NCBI GenBank assembly: GCA_021775795.1
Contig: JAJFHB010000525.1
Coordinates: 1-7,037, forward strand
Source: Hyphomicrobiales bacterium
GTDB lineage: Bacteria; Pseudomonadota; Alphaproteobacteria; Rhizobiales; JAJFHB01
DNA length: 7,037 bases
Direction: 5' to 3'
The notes under the pieces: model-generated
Databases searched by the model: none
What the model saw: only the letters and a program-made list of their open reading frames with translations
What the model was told of the DNA's origin: nothing
Position numbers and translations under genes: made by a program
Part shown: in pieces, positions 1-5,039 of the stretch
Numbering within the stretch: the stretch's first letter is position 1
Layout: the number at the start of each line of letters is the position of its first letter

Positions 1-1806
1 TGAATACCCGGTTCCAAAATCATCAATCGCGATATTGAACCCCATCTCGTTCAGGAGCTCCAGAGCGCGCACGATGCGATCGCTGTCGCCCATCAACATC
101 GATTCGGTGATTTCCAGATCAAGCTTTTGCGGATTGCTGCCATGCGTCTCAACAGCTCTTTGAATGGTTGGAATGAGATCTTCACTTATGAACTGCCGCG
201 GCGACAGGTTCATGGAGACTGAAATGTCATGGCCAGCGTCGGCCCAGGCTTTCTGCTGTTGCGCCGCTTCACCAATCACCCAGTCGCCGATTGGCTCAAC
301 CAGTCCGGTTTCCTCGGCAATGCCGATGAACTCACCAGCACCGAGCAGGCCGCGGGTGGGATGATTCCACCTGAGCAGCGCCTCAGCTCCAATGATAGTG
401 CCTTCCGAAAACGACACCTGGGGCTGATAGAAAAGTGACAGCTCTCCGTTGTCGACGGCACGGCGAAGGTTGGTCTCGAGGTCAAGACGATTTTCGGCGC
501 GGTCGCGCATGTCTGAGGTGAAAAAGCAGTGCTGGTTTCGGCCTGCCTCTTTTGCCTGATACATGGCAAGGTCAGCATGTTTCATCAACGTATCCATGTC
601 ATGACCATCGTCAGGATACAGACTGATACCGATGCTGGGTGTGACGCGCAGGTCGCGATCGCCAACATTGATGTTCTGACGCAGCACTTCTTCGATACGT
701 TCGGCTGCCTCTTGTACAAATGCCTTGTCCGTCGCGTTTTCGAGAATGACAATGAACTCATCACCGCCTAGGCGGATCACCGTATCGCGGGCTCTGGTGT
801 TGGCGCTGAGCCTACCGGCAACCTCAATCAAAAGCTTGTCACCAACCGCATGACCCAGAGAATCATTGATGGTCTTGAAGTTGTCCAGATCAATGAACAA
901 AAATCCGATGTGCTTGTCGTCGAGCGAGGCGAGATCCAGTTTGCCGGCAAATTCCCGTTGCATGAAATTGCGGTTTGGCAATCCTGTCAGCATGTCATGA
1001 TAGGCAAGATGCTGGGCTTTGCGCTCAGATTCCTTGCGGTCTGAAACATCGACCTCACTCAACAGGATGGCAGGCTTTCCGGTTACCGCATCGAGGCTCA
1101 TACGGGCGTTGATCTCATGCCAGCAGGTGCCTGACTTAGTCCTTACGCGGACAACAAAGTTGGCTAGTCCGTCGCGCTTGAGGAGATACCGCAACGAGAC
1201 AAAATCAGCGGCATCAACAAAATGGGTTTCCAGTCGGTTGGCGCTCTCGTCATGCACCTCGCGGGCGGCCGGGTTCTGGTAGAGCAGATTGCCATCTGGA
1301 TCGTAGAGTGTGATCATCACCGTGGTGTGCAGCAAGGCCTGCACGCTGCGCAGCGCATCCGGCGTATCCGCCGCCTCTTCGAAAGCCTGGCAAAACATTG
1401 CCATGCGACCGTCCGGCAAGCGAATGCCCGTAAAGGTGCAGCTCATGGTGACCGGCTCACCGTTGGGATAAAGCGTCCACACTTCGGTAAACACTGCGTC
1501 TGTCTCAAAATCCTCCTGATACTGCTTCAGGCGTTGCGAAACAGTCGGCGACATTTCTGCCGCCATATCCCGAGTGGTAAGCTCTTCGAGGGATTCTGTG
1601 CGCCACAGGCGTAATGCCGCTTCATTGGCCCAATAGACACAGCTCTTGTCTGTATCAAACACCCAAACCGGGGTGACAATGCGCTCGTAGGCCGCCAGAA
1701 AATCAGCCACAAGTATCGCGTGGCCGCTTTCCGTTGGCACTGACAACGGCGCCTCCACCGGCACTTCAGGTGCCACGGGGAGCATAGTGTTTTTTGGTTC
1801 AACCAT
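1..1806 (-). CDS. PAS-PAS-GGDEF-EAL cyclic-di-GMP signalling protein (3' end cut by window edge)
   Basis: Bifunctional-type enzyme of cyclic-di-GMP metabolism: GGDEF domains make c-di-GMP from two GTP and EAL domains hydrolyse it to pGpG. The minus strand is open from ATG 1806 to the window edge, 602 codons, and the last residues seen are DDFGTGYS of the EAL domain, so roughly 100 residues are missing. Order: PAS-like domain at about 38-142, second PAS with a C-terminal PAC-like stretch at about 150-258, the linker into the diguanylate cyclase (HLAYHDMLTGLPNR, from 266), an intact GGDEF motif at 347-351 and an inhibitory I-site RARD at 338-341 with the canonical five-residue spacing. The EAL motif is at 475-477 (EALLRW), with NLSPRQF, LEITES and DDFGTG (595-600) following, so catalytic residues of both domains look intact. 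I see no membrane segment or signal peptide, which suggests a cytoplasmic sensor. No strong Shine-Dalgarno precedes ATG 1806; in-frame GTG codons at 1815, 1821 and 1839 are alternatives. Confidence 0.95.
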   Translation of the reverse strand, partial: MVEPKNTMLPVAPEVPVEAPLSVPTESGHAILVADFLAAYERIVTPVWVFDTDKSCVYWANEAALRLWRTESLEELTTRDMAAEMSPTVSQRLKQYQEDFETDAVFTEVWTLYPNGEPVTMSCTFTGIRLPDGRMAMFCQAFEEAADTPDALRSVQALLHTTVMITLYDPDGNLLYQNPAAREVHDESANRLETHFVDAADFVSLRYLLKRDGLANFVVRVRTKSGTCWHEINARMSLDAVTGKPAILLSEVDVSDRKESERKAQHLAYHDMLTGLPNRNFMQREFAGKLDLASLDDKHIGFLFIDLDNFKTINDSLGHAVGDKLLIEVAGRLSANTRARDTVIRLGGDEFIVILENATDKAFVQEAAERIEEVLRQNINVGDRDLRVTPSIGISLYPDDGHDMDTLMKHADLAMYQAKEAGRNQHCFFTSDMRDRAENRLDLETNLRRAVDNGELSLFYQPQVSFSEGTIIGAEALLRWNHPTRGLLGAGEFIGIAEETGLVEPIGDWVIGEAAQQQKAWADAGHDISVSMNLSPRQFISEDLIPTIQRAVETHGSNPQKLDLEITESMLMGDSDRIVRALELLNEMGFNIAIDDFGTGYS

Positions 1807-1860
1807 ATTCGTCACTGCCACAACCTGGTTTCGACGCACGGCATCAAACCTGACGGTCCG

Positions 1861-1889
1861 ATACTATTGGCGTGCGCGAAGTGCGTCAG
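1861..1889 (-). promoter_or_regulatory. Candidate promoter of the GGDEF/EAL gene
   Basis: On the minus strand, CTGACG (1889-1884) and TAGTAT (1866-1861) are separated by 17 bp. Each matches 4 of 6 consensus positions of a housekeeping promoter. Transcription would start near 1854, giving a leader of about 48 nt before ATG 1806. The -35 box lies inside the left arm of the hairpin at 1878-1913. The match is weak and rests on spacing and position only. Confidence 0.3.
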
Positions 1890-1913
1890 AACGGCCCCCG
1901 TTTTGTGCACTTC
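1878..1913. repeat. Imperfect inverted repeat (hairpin) between the GST and GGDEF/EAL genes
   Basis: The outer arms GAAGTGC (1878-1884) and GCACTTC (1907-1913) pair perfectly. Inside, AACGG (1890-1894) pairs with CCGTT (1898-1902) around a CCC loop, with two further pairs between the two stems. About 14 pairs form across 36 bp. Neither strand has a T-run after the stem, so it is not a standard intrinsic terminator. It could be an operator for the downstream minus-strand gene, an RNA structure ending the GST transcript, or neither. Confidence 0.55.
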
Positions 1914-1955
1914 AAATTCTCCCGCTTGAATAACCTGACGCTTGTGAGGCGCTGA

Positions 1956-2576
1956 TCACGCCGCCTGCGCCAGATCCATCATCGGGGAGTAATGAGTTGT
2001 CTGTTCAATACGATTGAGCCAGGCGGAGACTGCCGGGTATGACGACATGTCGAACTCACCCTGGTGTGCAACGCAGGTGTAACCGTAAAGACCAATATCG
2101 GCGACGGAGTAACGATCACCCACGAGAAAATCATGCCGCGACAAATGTTTGTCCATGAACTTGAGTGCCTGGTTGCCGCGCTCCTGCCACTGGGCAATCT
2201 GCTCGGCTTTCTCTTCACGGCCTTCAGGCATGATGGCAATCCAGAAACGCGCCGGTGAGATAAAGGGCTCGTGGCTTGACTGCTCCCAGAACAGCCACTC
2301 ATAAACCCGGGTACGCTCAAAACGATCTTCCGGCATGAACTCAGTGCCCTCAGCCAGATGCAGCAGCATGGCGTTTGACTCACCCAGCATGCGACCGTCT
2401 GAAAGGATCAGGAATGGCACCTTACCGTTGGGGTTGATCGCGAGGTAATCGGGACTTTTCGTTTCGCCGCTCAGCACGTCAATGTTGATCTTCCTGAACG
2501 GGATGTTCAACTGGTGCATCAGCAACTGCACTTTGTAACAATTGCCGGAACCAAGTGTTGTGTAGAGTGTATGCAT
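1956..2576 (-). CDS. Glutathione S-transferase family protein
   Basis: A 206-residue cytosolic GST-fold protein, the usual length for the family; such enzymes conjugate or reduce electrophiles with glutathione. The N-terminal thioredoxin-like domain (about 1-76) contains LGSGNCYKV with candidate catalytic Ser10, Asn12 or Cys13. The cis-proline motif is KVPFL (Pro54), and GES at 65-67 supplies the Glu-Ser pair that holds the gamma-glutamyl group of glutathione. The all-helical C-terminal domain (about 86-200) has the N-capping box SVAD at 157-160. The open frame extends upstream to an ATG at 2690, but ATG 2576 is chosen because a strong AGGGGG site lies 8 nt before it and the extra 38 residues have no GST homology. 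The gene is divergent from the GntR gene. The substrate cannot be read from sequence, and bacterial GSTs of this type are often annotated only to family. Confidence 0.93.
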   Translation of the reverse strand: MHTLYTTLGSGNCYKVQLLMHQLNIPFRKINIDVLSGETKSPDYLAINPNGKVPFLILSDGRMLGESNAMLLHLAEGTEFMPEDRFERTRVYEWLFWEQSSHEPFISPARFWIAIMPEGREEKAEQIAQWQERGNQALKFMDKHLSRHDFLVGDRYSVADIGLYGYTCVAHQGEFDMSSYPAVSAWLNRIEQTTHYSPMMDLAQAA

Positions 2577-2584
2577 TCTATCGT

Positions 2585-2590
2585 CCCCCT
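2585..2590 (-). promoter_or_regulatory. Ribosome binding site deciding the GST start
   Basis: AGGGGG on the minus strand lies 8 nt upstream of ATG 2576. It favours this start over the in-frame ATG at 2690. Confidence 0.7.
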
Positions 2591-2625
2591 GTAAGTCGTC
2601 TTCACGAGATCGCTTGCGGATCTTC

Positions 2626-2640
2626 GGTTGTTGAACAACC
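2626..2640. promoter_or_regulatory. Perfect 15-bp palindrome, candidate GntR-type operator
   Basis: GGTTGTTGAACAACC has two perfect 7-bp arms around one central base. Its core TTGTTGAACAA fits the TnGTnnnACnA pattern described for FadR/FCD-type GntR regulators. It lies about 50 bp upstream of the GST start and about 150 bp upstream of the GntR start, so it could control the GST gene, the regulator gene or both. The link to the neighbouring regulator is inferred. Confidence 0.5.
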
Positions 2641-2697
2641 TCTAACGCTCCAACGCTTAATATTGGGTAAGACCTGCGGCAATCCGGCACCCTCTTT

Positions 2698-2728
2698 GGG
2701 GTTCACGGTTAACTGTGACTTAAACCCC
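2698..2728. promoter_or_regulatory. Nested imperfect palindrome, candidate operator
   Basis: The core at 2703-2718, TCACGGTTAACTGTGA, is a 16-bp dyad with one mismatched pair, centred on GTTAAC. It is flanked by GGGGT (2698-2702) and ACCCC (2724-2728), which also pair but off-centre. It lies mid-way in the divergent GST/GntR region, where a regulator could act on either side. No binding protein can be named. Confidence 0.4.
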
Positions 2729-2750
2729 GCTGCATTTTGGCAACAGCGGG
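2726..2750. repeat. Hairpin with 7-bp GC-rich arms
   Basis: CCCGCTG (2726-2732) and CAGCGGG (2744-2750) are perfect inverted arms around an 11-nt loop. No T-run follows on the plus strand. The candidate -35 box of the GntR gene falls in the loop, so this may be another protein-binding dyad rather than an RNA structure. Confidence 0.4.
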
Positions 2751-2766
2751 TGTTTGGTGATATGAG
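2737..2766 (+). promoter_or_regulatory. Candidate promoter of the GntR regulator gene
   Basis: TTGGCA (2737-2742, 5 of 6 consensus) and TATGAG (2761-2766, 4 of 6) are 18 bp apart. Transcription would start near 2773, leaving a leader of about 20 nt to ATG 2793. This is a consensus match only. Confidence 0.35.
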
Positions 2767-2792
2767 AGTGTTTCACTTTAGGTCACTGAGAT

Positions 2793-3698
2793 ATGGCGAA
2801 GCCGGAAGTTGCCCGTCAAATACTCGACCTCCTGCGACGAGAGCAGGCAGATGTCGGTTTTCATATCCGCGAACAATGGATCGCCGACGCCCTTGGCGTG
2901 TCACGTTCACCGGTGCGCACCGCCCTGAAGGAACTGGAACAGCATCAGGTCGTGCGGTCAGAGCAAAATCAGGGCTACTTCCTGATCTCGGCACCTGAGT
3001 CCGTTGCCTTCGAAAAAATCGAATTGCCTGAATCGGAGACGGCTCGCCTGTACAGGCAGATTGCCAGCGAACGGTTCGCAAATCTGCTTGGGGAACAGGT
3101 GTCTGTGGCCGAACTTGTCCGACGCTACAGCGTCAGCCGGACAACGGTCATGAAAGTCCTTGCGCGCATGCAAGAGGATGGGTTGGTGGAACGCTCAGCA
3201 GGCCATGCCTGGGCCTTCGGACCTGCCTTGAACGATGAAGCATCCTATGAGGACAGTTACCGGTATCGTGCGGTGATTGAACCAGCGGCCTTGCGCGAGC
3301 CGGGGTTCAACTTGCCGGTGGCGAGGAGCCAGCGTCTGCGCAAACGCCATCTCGAGATCATCGATGGTGGCATTGACAGCGAGCCCATGGGAGCTCTGTT
3401 CTCGCTTGATGCGGAGTTCCATGAAACCCTGGCGGAATGTTGCGGCAATCGCTTCATCGCCCAGGCCATTCGCCAGCAGACCCGGTTAAGGCGCCTGTCC
3501 GAATACGAAAAATACAGCGACAGGCTTCGGCTCAATGATGCTTTCCAAGAGCATCTCGGTATTCTGGACGCTGTGGAGGCTGGCGACAGGGATGAAGCGG
3601 CGAAGCAGATGCAAATGCACATCAACCGCTCCGCGGAGCGGCGCCCGGACTTCCGCAAGGTTCGTGTTCTGGCACACAGACGCCTGACGCGTAGTTGA
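2793..3698 (+). CDS. GntR-family regulator, tandem winged helix plus FCD domain
   Basis: A 301-residue transcription regulator. The first winged helix (about 5-66) has the recognition-helix signature VSRSPV at 36-41 and ends in the wing GYFLI. A second winged helix (about 84-143) has VSRTTV at 114-119 followed by LARMQEDGLVER. An all-helical FCD ligand domain follows from about 155 to 280, with the four expected metal ligands: Asp206 and His210 (DxxxH), His254 (EHLGILDA) and His276 (MHI). Typical FCD regulators have one winged helix and about 220-250 residues, so the extra length is the duplicated DNA-binding domain. ATG 2793 is fixed because an in-frame TGA (2787-2789) lies just upstream; a weak AGG sits 10 nt before it. 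The gene is divergent from the GST gene and precedes the ABC importer in the same direction, so control of that importer is the natural inference. FCD proteins usually bind small organic acids; the ligand here is unknown. Confidence 0.93.
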   Translation: MAKPEVARQILDLLRREQADVGFHIREQWIADALGVSRSPVRTALKELEQHQVVRSEQNQGYFLISAPESVAFEKIELPESETARLYRQIASERFANLLGEQVSVAELVRRYSVSRTTVMKVLARMQEDGLVERSAGHAWAFGPALNDEASYEDSYRYRAVIEPAALREPGFNLPVARSQRLRKRHLEIIDGGIDSEPMGALFSLDAEFHETLAECCGNRFIAQAIRQQTRLRRLSEYEKYSDRLRLNDAFQEHLGILDAVEAGDRDEAAKQMQMHINRSAERRPDFRKVRVLAHRRLTRS

Positions 3699-3730
3699 AT
3701 CGGTCGCCAGGGGCGCAGTCCTCTCACGAA

Positions 3731-3762
3731 ATGTTGTATCTTTTCGCAAAATAATACAATAT
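3731..3762. promoter_or_regulatory. 32-bp AT-rich inverted repeat, candidate operator of the ABC importer operon
   Basis: The outer arms ATGTTGTAT (3731-3739) and ATACAATAT (3754-3762) are inverted copies with one mismatch. Over the full 16-bp half-sites, 12 of 16 positions are symmetric. The two TTGTAT boxes are 20 bp apart centre to centre, close to two helical turns. The TTGT/ACAA half-sites resemble those of FCD-type GntR proteins. It lies 116 bp before the binding-protein start and overlaps a probable promoter, so binding there should repress. Confidence 0.6.
3734..3760 (+). promoter_or_regulatory. Candidate promoter of the ABC importer operon
   Basis: A good -10 box TACAAT (3755-3760, 5 of 6 consensus) stands in the only strongly AT-rich patch of this gap. 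The -35 side is poor: TTGTAT at 3734-3739 has a short 15-bp spacer. A second -10 option is TATAGT at 3760-3765. The weak -35 could mean an activator is needed or that I have mis-assigned the boxes. Transcription would start near 3767, giving a leader of about 110 nt. Confidence 0.4.
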
Positions 3763-3786
3763 AGTTCCCTAAGCCCGGAACAGGGA

Positions 3787-3885
3787 ATGATGGGCATCAA
3801 GCCGAGCCTGGGGCCTGCGCATGCGTTCGCATGGCACGTCAACAACAGGCTTACTCAAGGGAGGATTGGACACAATCATGTCTAG
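3787..3885 (+). CDS. Possible 32-residue leader ORF overlapping the binding-protein start
   Basis: ATG 3787 (or the adjacent ATG 3790) opens a frame that ends in TAG at 3883-3885, five bases past the start codon of the binding-protein gene at 3878. AGGGA at 3782-3786 lies directly before it, too close to the first ATG and 3 nt from the second. The peptide begins MMGIKPS and ends GHNHV. The overlap would allow translational coupling, but an open frame this short occurs often by chance and nothing else supports expression. Confidence 0.2.
   Translation: MMGIKPSLGPAHAFAWHVNNRLTQGRIGHNHV
3859..3864 (+). promoter_or_regulatory. Ribosome binding site of the binding-protein gene, unusually spaced
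   Basis: GGGAGG is the strongest such site here, but lies 13 nt before ATG 3878, longer than the usual 5-9. An in-frame TTG at 3866 is only 1 nt away and too close. The frame also extends to an ATG at 3821, which would put a poorly hydrophobic stretch before the signal peptide. ATG 3878 gives the cleanest signal sequence and is preferred. Confidence 0.6.
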
Positions 3886-4933
3886 CACCAAGAATATTGC
3901 AGCCGCGTTGAGCATAGGCGCAGCCGTCGCACTCAGTGGCAGCACAGCGTTTGCCGCCGACAAACTCGTCATCTCCAACTGGGATGCCTATATGCCAGCT
4001 GACATGCTGGAGCAGTTTGAAGCAGCCACGGGCATTGAGGCGGAACTCGCCCTGCATGGCACCAATGAAGAAATTATGGGCAAGGTCGTTGCCGGTGGCG
4101 GTCGCGGTTATGACGTCGTGTTCGTCACATCACCGTTTGCCGAGGCACTCAACGAGTTGGGACTGGTCGCGCAGATGGACCACTCGATGATCCCGAACAT
4201 GAGCAACCTTTACGCGGAAGCGGGCAATCTGGCGCATGACCCTGGCAATCAGTTTTCGGTTCCCTATGCCTGGGGCACAACCGGTCTGTGCTATCGCTCC
4301 GATCTTGTCTCCGAAGCCCCGGACAGCTGGAATGATCTGTTGAGCCCGTCAGAGGATATGGCCGGCAAGATCACCATGCTCTCCACCGACCGCTGGCTTC
4401 TCGGAGCAGCCTTCCTTGCGCAGGGCTATTCGATGAACGAAACCGACCCGGCCAAAATCGCAACGGCTCGCGATATGCTGATCAGCGCCAAGTCAACGCT
4501 GTTGTCCTATGACGACACGACCTTCTACGCCAAGCTTGTATCGGGTGAAGCGATTATGGTTCACGCTTGGGATGGTTGGTGCAACTACGGCATCGGCGAC
4601 AATGCAGACATTGTCTACGTGATCCCGGATGAAGGTTCGGATTTGTGGGTGGACACGATGGTCATCACTTCCGCATCCGAAAATGCCGAAGCTGCACATG
4701 CCTTCATCAACTTTGTGCTCGGTGCTGAAAACGGTCAGTGGGTTGCAGAAAATATTCTCTACAAGACGCCAAATCAAACCGCCATGGAAAACCTTGATCC
4801 AGCCCTTGTGGAGCAGTTTCCCAATCTTGGGATTTCACCCGCTGACATGTTGAACATGGAACAGTTGCGTGATGTTGGTGAAACCCAGCAGCTCTACACG
4901 CAGACTGTCTCCGAGATTCTGGCGGCGCAGTAA
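3878..4933 (+). CDS. Periplasmic binding protein of a polyamine-type ABC importer (PotD/PotF family)
   Basis: A 351-residue extracellular solute-binding protein, usual length for the family. Residues 1-26 form a Sec signal peptide with Lys5, a hydrophobic core and a probable cleavage after AFA (26/27). Family hallmarks follow: SNWDAYMP (Trp35, Tyr38), YDVVFVTSPF (Ser85), VPYAWGTTG, GYSMNETDP, HAWDGW (Trp231), LWVDTMVI (Trp257, Asp259) and YKTPNQ (Tyr295). Compared with my memory of E. coli PotD, several pocket aromatics and the key aspartate (PotD Asp257) are kept. The position of PotD Glu171 appears to be non-acidic here and that of Gln327 appears to be Leu330, so the ligand may not be spermidine or putrescine. 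There are only two cysteines in the protein (138 and 235), which could form a disulfide in the periplasm. It is the first gene of the importer operon, before two permeases and the ATPase. Assignment to the family is secure; the substrate is not. Confidence 0.93.
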   Translation: MSSTKNIAAALSIGAAVALSGSTAFAADKLVISNWDAYMPADMLEQFEAATGIEAELALHGTNEEIMGKVVAGGGRGYDVVFVTSPFAEALNELGLVAQMDHSMIPNMSNLYAEAGNLAHDPGNQFSVPYAWGTTGLCYRSDLVSEAPDSWNDLLSPSEDMAGKITMLSTDRWLLGAAFLAQGYSMNETDPAKIATARDMLISAKSTLLSYDDTTFYAKLVSGEAIMVHAWDGWCNYGIGDNADIVYVIPDEGSDLWVDTMVITSASENAEAAHAFINFVLGAENGQWVAENILYKTPNQTAMENLDPALVEQFPNLGISPADMLNMEQLRDVGETQQLYTQTVSEILAAQ

Positions 4934-4956
4934 CTCCCCTGCGCCAACCCAACTTG

Positions 4957-5012
4957 CTGCCCGCTCTCACCAAGGTTTGCCTCTTGCAGCCATTTGTGAG
5001 CGGGCAGTTTTT
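4957..5012 (+). terminator. Terminator-like hairpin after the binding-protein gene (probable attenuator)
   Basis: CTGCCCGCTC (4957-4966) pairs perfectly with GAGCGGGCAG (4998-5007), immediately followed by TTTTT (5008-5012). Two more pairs can form past a small bulge. The long loop holds a smaller stem, CAAGG with CC-CTTG, at about 4971-4986. It lies 23 bp after the stop codon and ends 27 bp before the first permease gene. Such a structure would end part of the transcripts, or protect the 3' end of the binding-protein message, so that this protein exceeds the membrane subunits. The T-run is short, so partial readthrough is expected. Confidence 0.7.
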
Positions 5013-5039
5013 ATCAATCTCCAACAGCGATCGAGTGCG

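Noticed and set aside
1222..1614. A 130-residue plus-strand open frame.
   Set aside because: It is antisense to the PAS domains of the GGDEF/EAL gene and shows no recognisable domain.
1847..1940. The 9-bp direct repeats around the 1878-1913 hairpin as target duplications of a small mobile element.
   Set aside because: The segment between them has no matching inverted ends and no second copy in the window; a chance 9-bp repeat in about 150 bp is not rare.
2726..2750. The CCCGCTG/CAGCGGG hairpin as a terminator.
   Set aside because: No gene ends nearby on either strand and no T-run follows on the plus strand.
2555..2998. A 147-residue plus-strand open frame across the divergent region.
   Set aside because: It runs antisense into the GST start, crosses three dyads and then overlaps the well-supported GntR gene in another frame; its product shows no domain.
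3699..3730. An intrinsic terminator after the GntR gene.
   Set aside because: Only a 4-bp CGCC/GGCG stem is present with no T-run, so I cannot support a terminator; readthrough into the importer operon remains possible.
3821..3877. An N-terminal extension of the binding protein from ATG 3821.
   Set aside because: It lacks a good ribosome site and would add 19 residues ahead of a complete signal peptide that begins at ATG 3878.
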